Shown: positions 24,202 to 33,498 of the stretch, one piece after another
Position numbering within the stretch: the first letter of the stretch is position 1
How the letters are laid out: each line of letters begins with the position of its first letter
NCBI RefSeq assembly: GCF_022829685.1
Contig: NZ_JAKSYE010000134.1
Coordinates: 1-64,000 of the forward strand
Source of the DNA: Methylobacterium sp. E-045
GTDB taxonomy: Bacteria > Pseudomonadota > Alphaproteobacteria > Rhizobiales > Beijerinckiaceae
Reading direction: 5' to 3'
DNA: 64,000 nucleotides
Position numbers and translations under genes: made by a program
The notes under the pieces: model-generated
Database searches by the model: none
What the model saw: the letters and a program-made list of their open reading frames with translations, nothing else
What the model was told of the DNA's origin: nothing

Positions 24202-25794
24202 CTATTCCGCCGGGGCGTGCGCGGTCGCTGCCATCGCCGGGACAGGGACCGCGCCGCGGGCCGCCACGAAGAGCAGGCCCGCGACGAGCATGTAGGCCAG
24301 CGCCAGGGTCGGGGTCACCGCGAAGCCGACGGCGGGCCCGTGCATGAAGCCGAAGAAGGTGAGGACGCCCCCGGCCGCCGCGAAGGCCGAGGCCCTCGCG
24401 AAGTCGCGCTCGATGATGAAGGTCGCGATGGCGCCGAGGATCAGCCCGCCCAGGATCGCGCCTTCGCCGAGCACGGCGAGCCCGTGATAGAGCACGCCCA
24501 CCTGTCCGAGCTTGTCCATGCCCACCGAAGCGGCGCTGGTGCCGGCCGCCCCCAGCGCCCCGTCGATCAGCGTCTTGGCCCAGGCGGCGAGATGCGGCGC
24601 GAAGGCCAGCACGATGGCGGGCGCGTGCGAATGCGGCGTCTCCTGGAAGGCCTGCGCCCCGATCAGCATGCCGATATAGAGCAGGATCGGCGAGATCGCG
24701 ACGATCGGCACCACGCTGGAGATCAGCGAGATCAGGTTCAGCCAGGCCAGGATCAGGACGACGATGCCGGTGGCGAAGGAATAGCCGATCCGCCCCCCCA
24801 TCGCCTTCCAGCCGGGATGGCCGATATAGACGGCGTTGATGAAGGGGTTGCCCATGAGGCAGCCGATCAGGCTGACCAGCCCGTCGGCGGTGAGCACCCG
24901 CGTGGTCGGGTAGGGGTCGCCCGCCACCTCCGCGCTCTCCACGTTGTCCATGGCCTCCACGAGGTCGTAGATGCCGAAGGGGATCGCCGTCACCAGGATG
25001 ATCCCGATGAACTCGAAGCCGCCGAAGACGTGACCGATGGCCGGCAGCGGCACCGAGACGCCGATGCCGGAAAGCGCGCTCGTCAGGCCGGCGCCGCTGA
25101 CCCCGCCGATGTCGATCCCGACGAGCTTGGCGCCCCAGGCGACGGCCATGCCGAACAGGATCGCCACGAGGCCGGCCGGGAGGCGGCCCGGATAGCGCAC
25201 GCCGCCGAACCACGCGAGCAGGATGATGGCGAAGGCGACGACGCCGATCACCGGGGTCTGGATCAGCTCCAGCGCCGGGCGCATGGCGATGAAGGTGACG
25301 GAGACGCCGGCGAGGGTCCCGAGGAGCGCCGCGCGCGGCGTGATGCGCCGGATGACGGGGGCGATGAACCCGCCGATCATCAGCATGAAGCTCTGGATGA
25401 ACACCCAGGCGAGCCCCGCCTCCCAGGCCTTCACCGGATCGCCGGTGGAGAGCTTGATCGGCAGCATGATCACGAAGACCACGATGAACATATGCGGCAC
25501 GCTGATGCCGGAGGGCAGCGCGCAGACGTCGTCGCGGCCGGTGGCCCGGGCAAGCCGGTAGCCGAGCCAGCCGTAATAGGCGGTGGAGAGGAAGAGCATC
25601 AGGCCCACGGCGGGCAGGATGCGGCCGAAGGTGATCGCGTCGGGCATGCCGAGGACGAAGCGCAGCAGGCCGGTGAGCACCAACATGTTGACGAGGATGT
25701 TGGTGCCGAAGCCGAAGAACGCGTTCCAGTCGCCGGGCACCCAGAGGGCCGGGCGGCCGGATGCGCCGGCCGTGTTCGTCATGCCGCTCACCAT
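24202..25794 (-). CDS. NCS2/AzgA-like membrane permease (nucleobase or related)
   Basis: About 530 residues with at least ten hydrophobic helices, reading as a multi-span transporter related to the xanthine/uracil/AzgA permeases (LLPAVGLMLFLSTAYYGWLG, ITPRAALLGTLAGVSV, GGFEFIGIILVTAIPFGIYDLVEAMDNVE). The ATG at 25794 has a strong ribosome site GGAGGGC 5 nt upstream and is preferred over 25809. It follows the cysteine hydrolase gene by 52 nt in the same direction. The substrate probably belongs to nucleobase or biuret-like nitrogen compounds; not determinable here. Confidence 0.8.
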   Translation of the reverse strand: MVSGMTNTAGASGRPALWVPGDWNAFFGFGTNILVNMLVLTGLLRFVLGMPDAITFGRILPAVGLMLFLSTAYYGWLGYRLARATGRDDVCALPSGISVPHMFIVVFVIMLPIKLSTGDPVKAWEAGLAWVFIQSFMLMIGGFIAPVIRRITPRAALLGTLAGVSVTFIAMRPALELIQTPVIGVVAFAIILLAWFGGVRYPGRLPAGLVAILFGMAVAWGAKLVGIDIGGVSGAGLTSALSGIGVSVPLPAIGHVFGGFEFIGIILVTAIPFGIYDLVEAMDNVESAEVAGDPYPTTRVLTADGLVSLIGCLMGNPFINAVYIGHPGWKAMGGRIGYSFATGIVVLILAWLNLISLISSVVPIVAISPILLYIGMLIGAQAFQETPHSHAPAIVLAFAPHLAAWAKTLIDGALGAAGTSAASVGMDKLGQVGVLYHGLAVLGEGAILGGLILGAIATFIIERDFARASAFAAAGGVLTFFGFMHGPAVGFAVTPTLALAYMLVAGLLFVAARGAVPVPAMAATAHAPAE

Positions 25795-25846
25795 GGTGCC
25801 CTCCGTCATGCCAGGGCGGGGCAGACGCCGCGCCGAAAAAAGCGGG

Positions 25847-26521
25847 TCAGCCGTGACGGCCGAGGGCAGCGATGACGCTGTCCGAATCCGACACCCAGCC
25901 GAAGATGCCGCCCTGCGCCTTGATCATCGCGAGGCCGGCGGCGTGGAAATCGGGGATGTACGAACCGCAGGCATCGGCGACGACGACGCAGCGATAGCCG
26001 CGGTCATTGGCCTCGCGCACCGTCGTGTGCACGCAAACCTCGGTGGTCACGCCGCAGACGAGAAGGGTCGCGATATCGCGGGCCGCGAGCACGTCGGCGA
26101 GTTCGGTGGCGTAGAAGGCGCCCTTGCCCGGCTTGTCGATCACCGGCTCTCCCTCCCGGGGCGCCAGCGCGGGAATGATGTCGTGCCCGGGTTCGCCGCG
26201 GATCAGGATGCGGCCCATCGGTCCGGGCTGACCGATCCGCGCCGTGGGCTCACCGCGCTCCAGCTTGGCCGGAGGCGCATCGGAGAGGTCCGGCCGGTGA
26301 CCCTCGCGTGTATGCACGACCAGGAGTCCGGACGCGCGGGCCGCGTCGAGGAGGGCTTTCGTCGGCGGCACGGCGGAGGCGAGGAGCGAGACGTCGTTGC
26401 CGAGGCTTTCCCCGAAGCCGCCTGGCTCGAGGAAGTCGCGCTGCATGTCGATGATGATGAGGGCCGTACGCAACGCATCGAAGGACAGCGGGGACGGCTG
26501 GGCGTCGAGGAGGGTGGGCAT
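25847..26521 (-). CDS. Isochorismatase-family cysteine hydrolase, biuret-hydrolase-like
   Basis: 224 residues. Catalytic triad visible: Asp25 (IIIDMQRDFLEPGGF), Lys130 (VIDKPGKGAF) and Cys163 (GVTTEVCVHTTVREANDRGY). The segment IKAQGGIFGWVSDS near the end and the K/C spacing of 33 match biuret hydrolases more than nicotinamidases or ureidoacrylate hydrolases. The family hydrolyses amides such as biuret to allophanate plus ammonia. The adjacent permease and the purine/urea region fit a nitrogen-scavenging role. Confidence 0.8.
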   Translation of the reverse strand: MPTLLDAQPSPLSFDALRTALIIIDMQRDFLEPGGFGESLGNDVSLLASAVPPTKALLDAARASGLLVVHTREGHRPDLSDAPPAKLERGEPTARIGQPGPMGRILIRGEPGHDIIPALAPREGEPVIDKPGKGAFYATELADVLAARDIATLLVCGVTTEVCVHTTVREANDRGYRCVVVADACGSYIPDFHAAGLAMIKAQGGIFGWVSDSDSVIAALGRHG

Positions 26522-26990
26522 GAGAGGCCTTGCGCCATCGCGAATCGAACCGACGGCGCCTCATCATGGATGCAAGGACGGGAAAGACCTTGCCCAAACC
26601 CTGCACTTCGATGCCCGAAGTTTCGCCTCGTCCTGGCGAGCTTCTCTACACGCTCCCCGGCGGGAGCCGGCGCCGTCAGCGCTGCAGGCGCGCGTGCCTG
26701 CGCGGACCCGGCGCGGCCGTCCGCCCCGGGCGGTCCCGCCGGCGGTTTCCCACGCGAGGGCACTCTCGGCGTCGAGGGTCTCGAAGGCACCCTCGACGCC
26801 GCTCGGGTGAACGAGGATCGCGGAGTGTGCGGCGGCGGCGTCCCGCGTGCCGCAAGGTGATCGCCTCGCGGCCCCATGCCGGGGATTCGTTGCAATTATA
26901 TGACTCTCCCCGCCGGCGGTCGGCCGGTGGCCCGCCATGGCACATCGGTTGCGGGCATCCCCTCACGGGTTGCAAACGAGGAGAAGCACG
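26522..26990. other. Divergent promoter region between hydrolase and porin genes
   Basis: About 470 bp between the leftward hydrolase and the rightward Tsx-like porin. Open frames here have no protein-like pattern. A TTGCAATTATATGACT stretch at about 26890-26905 is the only AT-rich patch and could hold a -10 element for the porin. A GAGGAGAAG ribosome site precedes 26991. Confidence 0.4.
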
Positions 26991-28013
26991 ATGATCGCAC
27001 GGGGGCTCACGGCTGCGGCTCTGTCGCTCAGCATGATCGGATGCGGCTCGATCGAATGCAGCATGGCGGCCGATCTCGATCCGGCGAGGACGCTCGGGGT
27101 CGCGGAGCCGGCACCGATGAAGGCGCCGCCCTTCTTCCTGTTCTCCGATACCCAGGTGAGCTTTCGCTACCAGTTCCCGGCCGCGGAGCCGGGCGTGCAG
27201 ATCCAGAAGGCGGATGGCAGCTTCCGCAATCGCGACATCCCGAAATACATCACCAACATCTCCCATGCCGACGCCTGGGCCTACGGCACGAACTTCTTCT
27301 CTCTCGACATCCTGCAATCGACGTCCCAGGATCCGGCGGGGACCACCAACGTCCCGGGCGGTTTCGCGCAATACGACCACGGCGCCACGGAAGCCTACGG
27401 CCTCTACCGCGGCACCCTGAGCCTGAACGCCCTCACCGGGACCAAGGCCTTCGCCGTTCCGGGCATCGTCAAGGACGTCTCGCTGTCCTTCGGCTTCGAT
27501 GCGAACGCGAAGAACACCGCCTTCGGCCCGAAGAAGCGCGACGTCGTCGGGGGCCTGACATTCTCGGTGGACGTGCCGGCGGGCTTCCTCAACATCAGCG
27601 CCCACGCCTACAAGGAATGGAACCGCAACGGCTTCAACGTCCAGCCCGATCGTGACGTCAGCTTCGATACCGTTCCCGAGTTCGAGATCGTCTACAATTT
27701 CCCGCTGACCTTCATCCCGAACCTTCCCCTGAGCATCGCCGGCTTCAACAACATCGTGACGCCGAAGGGCAAGGGCATCCGCGACCCGTTCAACTATCCG
27801 GGCGGCTATTATCCGGGGACGGGCGTCGAGTTCCTGTCGCGGACGAACCTCGTCCTCGATGTCGGCAAACTGGTCTGGAACCAGCCCAACAAGCTCGATG
27901 CCTTCATCGGGTTTCAATACTGGCTGAACAAGTTCGGCAACGTCGATCGCGCGACCTTCAAGGGCAACGAAGAGAAGAGCTTCCTCGCCGGCATCGCCTT
28001 TCACATCTTCTGA
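26991..28013 (+). CDS. Tsx-like outer-membrane nucleoside channel
   Basis: 340 residues. Signal peptide MIARGLTAAALSLSMIGCGS followed by SMAADL, a lipoprotein-like Cys or a normal SPI cleavage. The rest alternates short beta strands: FFLFSDTQVSFRYQFP, then YITNISHADAWAYGTNFFSLDIL, ending in AGIAFHIF with the terminal Phe typical of BamA-assembled barrels. This is the pattern of Tsx, the nucleoside-specific porin of the outer membrane. It precedes purine deamination and transport genes, consistent with uptake of purine nucleosides. Start 26991 follows a strong GAGGAG site. Confidence 0.85.
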   Translation: MIARGLTAAALSLSMIGCGSIECSMAADLDPARTLGVAEPAPMKAPPFFLFSDTQVSFRYQFPAAEPGVQIQKADGSFRNRDIPKYITNISHADAWAYGTNFFSLDILQSTSQDPAGTTNVPGGFAQYDHGATEAYGLYRGTLSLNALTGTKAFAVPGIVKDVSLSFGFDANAKNTAFGPKKRDVVGGLTFSVDVPAGFLNISAHAYKEWNRNGFNVQPDRDVSFDTVPEFEIVYNFPLTFIPNLPLSIAGFNNIVTPKGKGIRDPFNYPGGYYPGTGVEFLSRTNLVLDVGKLVWNQPNKLDAFIGFQYWLNKFGNVDRATFKGNEEKSFLAGIAFHIF

Positions 28014-28077
28014 CGCACGGATACCCGAACGGGCTGAACTGTGCTCCGCTCCGGGGCCCATGACATCGGGAGTCAGG

Positions 28078-29442
28078 ATGAGCGAACGAGACGCCGGAGC
28101 CCATCGCCTCTGGATCAGGAACCCGCTGGCGATCCTCGCGGCGGATGCCGCCGGCGGCATCGTCGTCGAGGGGTCGCGCATCGTGGAGCGCGTGGCGTCG
28201 GGCGGGACGCCGGCGGCGGCGGTACACGAGACCTTCGACGCCTCGCGCCACGTGGTCATTCCCGGCCTCGTCAACACCCATCACCACGTCTTCCAGACCC
28301 TGACGCGCGCCCATCCCCTGGCGATCAACAAGCCGCTGTTTCCCTGGCTGAAGGCGCTCTACACGATCTGGGACAGGCTCACCCCGGAGGCGTTCCGCCT
28401 CGCGACCCGGCTGGCCTATACCGAGCTCCTGCTGTCGGGCTGCACCACGGCGGGCGACCACCACTACCTGTTCCCGAAAGGTCTCGAGGCCTCCGTCGAC
28501 ATCCAGGTCGAGGAGGCGCGGGCGCTCGGCATCCGCGCCCACGTCACCCGTGGCTCGATGAGCCTGTCGGTGCGTGACGGCGGCCTGCCGCCGGACACCC
28601 TGGTTCAGGACGACGACACCATCCTGTCGGACAGCGAACGGGTGCTCAACCTGTTCCACGACACCGCCCCCGGCGCCATGGTGCAGATCGGGCTGGCGCC
28701 CTGCTCGCCGTTCGCCGTGACGAAGCGGCTGATGCGGGAGAGCGCGGCGCTGGCCGAACGCTACGATTGCCGCCTGCACACCCATCTCGGGGAAACCCTC
28801 GACGAGGAGGCCTATTGCCTGTCGACCGTCGGGCTGCGCCCGGTCGATTATCTGGAGGAGGTCGGCTGGATGAACCCGCGCGCGTGGCTCGCCCACGGCA
28901 TCCACTTCAACGACGCGGAAATCGCCCGCCTCGGCAAGGCGGGGGTCGGAATCTGCCACTGCCCGACCTCGAACATGACCCTGGCTTCAGGCTTCTGCCG
29001 GACCTGCGAACTCGAAGCGGCGGCCAGCCCCGTCGGCCTCGGTGTCGACGGCTCGGCCTCGAACGACAACTCGAACCTGATGGAGGGCGTCCGCCACGCC
29101 CTGATGCTGAACCGCCTCACCTACGGCGCGGAGAAGGTCACCCATCTCGACGCCCTGCGCTGGGCGACGGAGGGCTCCGCCGCCTGCCTCGGCCGCAGCG
29201 ACATCGGACGGATCGAGGAGGGCCGCGAGGCCGACCTCGCCCTGTTCACCCTCGACGAGCTGCGCTTTTCCGGCAGTCACGATCCGCTGGCGGCCCTGGT
29301 CCTGTGCGGGGCGCACCGGGCCGACCGGGTGATGGTCGCCGGGCACTGGCGGGTGATCGACGGGCACCCGGTCGGGCTCGACACCCACCGGCTTCGCGAG
29401 GAGCACACGCGCCTCGCCCGACACCTGTTCGGCACGCATTGA
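28078..29442 (+). CDS. 8-oxoguanine / guanine-type deaminase (amidohydrolase)
   Basis: 454 residues of the amidohydrolase superfamily. Metal ligands: VNTHHHVFQTLTR (HxH), HTHLGETLDEEAY (His, with Glu as general base), WLAHGIHF and GVDGSASNDNSNLMEG (Asp). The sequence around LTRAHPL...KPLFPWLKALYTIW is characteristic of the 8-oxoguanine deaminase group close to atrazine chlorohydrolase relatives. It converts 8-oxoguanine (or guanine) to urate (or xanthine) with release of ammonia, linking to uricase at 37931. The ATG at 28078 has GGGAGTCAGG in front; 28060 is an alternative. It is 2 nt upstream of the ABC ATPase gene. Confidence 0.88.
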   Translation: MSERDAGAHRLWIRNPLAILAADAAGGIVVEGSRIVERVASGGTPAAAVHETFDASRHVVIPGLVNTHHHVFQTLTRAHPLAINKPLFPWLKALYTIWDRLTPEAFRLATRLAYTELLLSGCTTAGDHHYLFPKGLEASVDIQVEEARALGIRAHVTRGSMSLSVRDGGLPPDTLVQDDDTILSDSERVLNLFHDTAPGAMVQIGLAPCSPFAVTKRLMRESAALAERYDCRLHTHLGETLDEEAYCLSTVGLRPVDYLEEVGWMNPRAWLAHGIHFNDAEIARLGKAGVGICHCPTSNMTLASGFCRTCELEAAASPVGLGVDGSASNDNSNLMEGVRHALMLNRLTYGAEKVTHLDALRWATEGSAACLGRSDIGRIEEGREADLALFTLDELRFSGSHDPLAALVLCGAHRADRVMVAGHWRVIDGHPVGLDTHRLREEHTRLARHLFGTH

Positions 29443-29444
29443 CG

Positions 29445-31046
29445 ATGGCGACCGCGCCCCTCACCTCCGCCCCGCCGCCCGGCCCGAGGCAGGGACCGAC
29501 GCCGCTCTTCGGCGCCTACGGCATCGTCAAGCGCTTCGGCAGCTTCACGGCGAATGACGGCGTCGATCTCGAGATCCGCGCCGGCGAGATCCACGCCCTC
29601 CTGGGCGAGAACGGCGCCGGCAAATCGACCCTGATGAAGATCCTCTACGGCCTGCTGGAGCCGACGGAGGGCGTCGTCACGCACAAGGGCGACATCGTCC
29701 AGCTGCCCAATCCGGAAGCCGCCCGCCGGCTCGGGATCGGCATGGTCTTCCAGCATTTCTCCCTCTGCGAGAACCTGACGGTGGCCGAGAACATCGCCCT
29801 CGTCATGCCCAGGGACCTGTCCGGCCGGGCGCTGGCCGACCGCATCGCCAAGCTCGGCATCGACTATGGTCTGCATCTCGAACCGGATCGCCCGGTCTGG
29901 TCGCTCTCGGCGGGCGAGCGCCAGCGCATCGAGATCGTCCGCTGCCTGCTCCAGGACCCGAGCCTCGTCATCCTCGACGAGCCCACTTCGGTGCTCACCC
30001 CCGGCGAGGCGGAGGTGCTGTTTTCCGTGCTGGAACGCCTGCGCGCGGAGGGCCGTGCGCTGCTCTACATCTCCCACCGCCTCGACGAGGTGCGCCGCCT
30101 CTGCGTGCGCGCCACCATCCTGCGCGGCGGCAAGGTAGTGGGGGCCTGCAATCCCCAGGAGGAGACGGCCCGCTCGCTTGCCGCCATGATGGTGGGCAGC
30201 GCGGTCCGCGACGTCACCGGGCGCGCCGCCGGGACGGTGGGTCCGGAACGCCTGCGCCTCGATCGCCTCAGCCTCCCCGCGCCGGGCCTGCACGCCACCT
30301 CGCTGCGCGACGTCTCCCTCGCCGTCTCCGGCGGAGAGATCCTCGGCATCGCGGGCATCGCGGGCAACGGCCAGGCCGAACTCTTCGCCGCCCTGTCGGG
30401 CGAGACCCGCGCGCCGGACCCCGATTCCGTACGCATCGACGGCGCCGCCGTGGGGGCGCTCGGCATCAACGCGCGCCGGCGCCTCGGCGCCGCGTTCGTG
30501 CCGGAGGAGCGCAACGGCCACGCGGCGGCGCCTCTCATGAGCCTGTCCGAGAACGCCCTGCTCTCGCGCTACCCGTCCGCGCCGCTGACCCGCTTCGGCC
30601 TGATCCGTCTCGGGGCCGCGCGCGACCTCGCCAGGCGGGTGATCGAGGCCTTCGACGTGCGCAAGGCGGGGCCCGACCCCGCCGCCGGCACCCTGTCGGG
30701 CGGCAACCTCCAGAAGTTCGTCGTCGGCCGCGAGATCCTGGCGGAGCCCGGCGTCCTCGTCATCAACCAGCCGACCTGGGGCGTCGATGCGGCGGCGGCG
30801 GCGCATATCCGGCAGGCGGTGATCGATCTGTCCGCGCGCGGCGCCGCGATCCTGGTCATCAGCCAGGACCTCGACGAGCTGTTCGAGATCGCCGGCTCCA
30901 TCGCGGTGCTGCACGACGGGACGCTCTCGACGGCGGTGCCGTCGGGCGAGACGACCCGCGAGGCCATCGGCCTGCTCATGGGCGGATCGGGCGACGCTTC
31001 GGCCGAACCTCACGACGCGTCGAGGACGGTGGCCCATGCGCACTGA
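29445..31046 (+). CDS. Purine nucleoside/BMP-family ABC transporter, double ATPase
   Basis: 533 residues with two ABC cassettes, as in sugar/nucleoside importers (NupA/YufO type). Cassette 1: GENGAGKST, signature LSAGERQRIEI, Walker B VILDEPTS. Cassette 2: degenerate GIAGNGQAE Walker A, LSGGNLQKFVVGREI signature, Walker B VLVINQPTWGVD with Gln in place of the catalytic Glu, as is usual in this subfamily. It energises the two permeases 31391-33437, with the substrate-binding protein at 33499. It starts 2 nt after the deaminase stop. Confidence 0.92.
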   Translation: MATAPLTSAPPPGPRQGPTPLFGAYGIVKRFGSFTANDGVDLEIRAGEIHALLGENGAGKSTLMKILYGLLEPTEGVVTHKGDIVQLPNPEAARRLGIGMVFQHFSLCENLTVAENIALVMPRDLSGRALADRIAKLGIDYGLHLEPDRPVWSLSAGERQRIEIVRCLLQDPSLVILDEPTSVLTPGEAEVLFSVLERLRAEGRALLYISHRLDEVRRLCVRATILRGGKVVGACNPQEETARSLAAMMVGSAVRDVTGRAAGTVGPERLRLDRLSLPAPGLHATSLRDVSLAVSGGEILGIAGIAGNGQAELFAALSGETRAPDPDSVRIDGAAVGALGINARRRLGAAFVPEERNGHAAAPLMSLSENALLSRYPSAPLTRFGLIRLGAARDLARRVIEAFDVRKAGPDPAAGTLSGGNLQKFVVGREILAEPGVLVINQPTWGVDAAAAAHIRQAVIDLSARGAAILVISQDLDELFEIAGSIAVLHDGTLSTAVPSGETTREAIGLLMGGSGDASAEPHDASRTVAHAH

Positions 31047-31151
31047 CCGGTGCCCGCGCGTCCCCTCGCCCCTCCGCAGAGGCTACGGGATTCACTCATC
31101 TGCCCGGCGGCTATCCCCGCCAACCGAAGGCACCACGATGAAGCGCGACCG

Positions 31152-31250
31152 TCTCCCTCTCCTGGAGGGAGAGGGGTGGGGTGAGGTGTGGTCCATCTCC
31201 GGAAAACTCACACACCTCACCCTGTCCCTCTCCTTCCAGGAGAGGGGACC
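31152..31250. repeat. REP/BIME-like inverted-repeat element, copy A
   Basis: Arms CTCCCTCTCCTGGAGGGAGA... and ...TCTCCTTCCAGGAGAGGGGA are reverse complements around GTCCATCTCCGGAAAACTCA. Inside each arm is GGTGAGGTGTG / CACACCTCACC. A near-identical copy lies at 61932-62032, including a shared ...TCCGGAAAA-like loop. It sits in the transcribed gap between the ABC ATPase and the first permease. Long stem elements of this kind can stabilise mRNA or attenuate expression. Confidence 0.8.
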
Positions 31251-31390
31251 CGTGCTGCCCGCGAGATGGGTGAACGGCGTAGCCGCGCGGGAAGAAGGGA
31301 TGCTTTCCCTCCTCGAAAGCCATTCCCGGACGGCCCTGCTCGGACGGCAGCGGGATGGCGCGCCGGGTCCGGCGACACGCGGAGGGCATC

Positions 31391-32482
31391 ATGCGGCTTG
31401 ACCTCGTTCCCCGCACCCGCCGCTCTCCGGTGCTCGACATCCTCTCTCCGGCGCTCGCCTTCGTGGCGGCGGTGCTGATCGGCGGCCTCGCCGTGGCGGG
31501 CCTGGGCGTCTCGCCGGGCGAGGCCTTCGTCACCTATTTCGTCACCCCCTTGAGCGAGATCTGGTCGCTCCAGGAGATCGCCCTGAAGGCCGCGCCCCTG
31601 GCGCTGATCGCCACCGGCCTCGCCTTCTGCTACCGCGCCAACCTCTGGAACATCGGCGCCGAGGGCCAGTTCGTCGTCGGCGGCCTGGCCGGCGGCTGGG
31701 TCGGCGTCGCCACCCACGGCACGGGCGGGTTCACGCTCTGGATCCTGCCCGCGATGCTGTTCGCCGGGACGCTCGCGGGGGCCGCCTACGCGATGATCCC
31801 GGCGGTGCTGAAGGTCCGCCTCGGCGTCTCCGAGATCCTCACGAGCCTGATGCTCGTCTACGTCGCCCAGCTCCTCCTCGACTACATGGTCCGCGGCCCC
31901 TTGCGCGATCCGGCGGGCTACAACTTTCCCCAGAGCGTCGGTTTCGACGGCGCGGCGCGGCTGCCCTACCTCATGGAGGGCGAGACGCTGCATGCGGGCG
32001 TGGTGATCGCCTTTCTCGCCGTGGTGCTGGCGACCGTCGTGCTGGCCCGCACCCTGTTCGGATTCGAGGTGCGGGTGGTGGGTGCGAGCCCGAGGGCGGC
32101 GCGCTTCGCCGGCTTCTCCGATGCCCGCCTGACGCTCGCCGTCTTCGCCATCTCCGGCGGCGCGGCGGGCCTGGCCGGCATCGTCGAGGTGGCGGGAAAG
32201 ATCGGGCAGCTCCAGCCGGAGATCTCGCCGGGCTACGGCTTTACCGCGATCATCGTCGCCTTCCTCGGGCGGCTGTCGCCGCCGGGCATCCTGATCGCCG
32301 CCCTCGTCATCGCGCTCACCACCATCGGCGGCGAGGGCGCGCAGATCGACCTGAAGCTGCCCCTCGACCTGACCCGCGCCTTCCAGGGCCTGCTCCTCGG
32401 CCTCGTCCTCGGGGCCGACGTGTTCGCCGGCTATCACGTGCGGCTCGTGCCGGGCGGCCCCTCTGGCCGCGCGATCTCGTAA
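31391..32482 (+). CDS. BMP-family ABC transporter permease 1 (YufP-like)
   Basis: 363 residues with about ten hydrophobic helices. Landmarks: LKAAPLALIATGLAFCYRANLWNIGAEGQFVVGG and LKVRLGVSEILTSLMLVYVA, the conserved cytoplasmic coupling region, and FSDARLTLAVFAISGGAAGLAG. The ATG at 31391 (GGAGGGCATC in front) is preferred over the in-frame ATG at 31355. It partners permease 2 in nucleoside or purine import. Confidence 0.92.
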   Translation: MRLDLVPRTRRSPVLDILSPALAFVAAVLIGGLAVAGLGVSPGEAFVTYFVTPLSEIWSLQEIALKAAPLALIATGLAFCYRANLWNIGAEGQFVVGGLAGGWVGVATHGTGGFTLWILPAMLFAGTLAGAAYAMIPAVLKVRLGVSEILTSLMLVYVAQLLLDYMVRGPLRDPAGYNFPQSVGFDGAARLPYLMEGETLHAGVVIAFLAVVLATVVLARTLFGFEVRVVGASPRAARFAGFSDARLTLAVFAISGGAAGLAGIVEVAGKIGQLQPEISPGYGFTAIIVAFLGRLSPPGILIAALVIALTTIGGEGAQIDLKLPLDLTRAFQGLLLGLVLGADVFAGYHVRLVPGGPSGRAIS

Positions 32483-32510
32483 GTCATTTCGAGGGATATC
32501 GGAGCCGGTC

Positions 32511-33437
32511 ATGACCCTCGACATCGTCCAGATGGTCCTCGTCACGGTCCTGGCGGCCGCGACGCCCCTGATCCTCGCCGGCATCGGCGAGCTCGTCGCC
32601 GAGCGCTCCGGCGTGCTGAACCTTGGGGTGGAGGGGATGATGATCTTCGGCGCGGCCGTCAGCTTCGCCGTGGCGGTGCAGACCGGCTCGACCCTCCTCG
32701 GCGCGCTCGCCGGCGCCGGCGCCGGCCTGCTCCTGGCCGCCCTGTTCGGCATCCTCACCGTCGGGCTCGCGGCGAACCAGGTCGCCTCCGGCCTCTCGCT
32801 CACCATCCTGGGACTCGGCCTGTCGGGGCTGGTGGGTGCGAACTACGTCGGGATGAAGCGCGATCCGGCGCCGCACCTGTCCCTCCCCGGCCTCACGGAC
32901 CTGCCCGGAATCGGCCGGCTCCTCTTCGGGCAGGACGCCTTCGTCTATACGGCGATCGCCCTCGTGGCGGCGGTGTCGTGGTTCCTGTGGCGGACGCGGG
33001 CGGGCCTGACCCTGCGCGCCATCGGCGACGACCACGTGGCGACCCACGCCCTCGGGCTGAAGGTCCGCAAGGTCCGCTTCCTCTCCGTGCTGTTCGGGGG
33101 GGCCTGCGCCGGGCTCGGCGGGGCCTATCTCGCGCTCGCCTACACGCCGTTCTGGTCGCCGGGTATGACAGCGGGGCGCGGCTGGATCGCCCTCGCCCTG
33201 GTGGTCTTCGCCTCGTGGCGGCCCCTGCGGGTCGCGGCGGGGGCCCTGCTGTTCGGCGGGGCGACGGTCCTGCAGCTCCACGCCCAGGCCGCCGGCCTCG
33301 GCCTGCCGGGCCAGTTCCTGTCCGCCCTGCCCTATCTCGCCACCATCCTGGCCCTGGTCTTGCTCTCTCTCGGGCAGCGCCACGGCGGCTCGCTGGCGCC
33401 CGCCTCGCTCGGGCGGGTCTTCACGCCGAGCCGATGA
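32511..33437 (+). CDS. BMP-family ABC transporter permease 2 (YufQ-like)
   Basis: 308 residues, about eight helices. Conserved features: TPLILAGIGELVAERSGVLNLGVEGMMIFGA and the cytoplasmic segment RTRAGLTLRAIGDDHVATHALGLKV. It lies 28 nt after permease 1 and completes the translocation channel. Confidence 0.92.
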   Translation: MTLDIVQMVLVTVLAAATPLILAGIGELVAERSGVLNLGVEGMMIFGAAVSFAVAVQTGSTLLGALAGAGAGLLLAALFGILTVGLAANQVASGLSLTILGLGLSGLVGANYVGMKRDPAPHLSLPGLTDLPGIGRLLFGQDAFVYTAIALVAAVSWFLWRTRAGLTLRAIGDDHVATHALGLKVRKVRFLSVLFGGACAGLGGAYLALAYTPFWSPGMTAGRGWIALALVVFASWRPLRVAAGALLFGGATVLQLHAQAAGLGLPGQFLSALPYLATILALVLLSLGQRHGGSLAPASLGRVFTPSR

Positions 33438-33498
33438 TGTGCAGAGCCGATGAACGGCGCCGACGAGCGCGCGGTCATGGATCGAGGGGGACGACACG

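Noticed and set aside
26564..26938. Minus-strand frame of 124 codons in the porin promoter region
   Set aside because: Composition erratic, no start context, overlapped by several rival frames; not supported.
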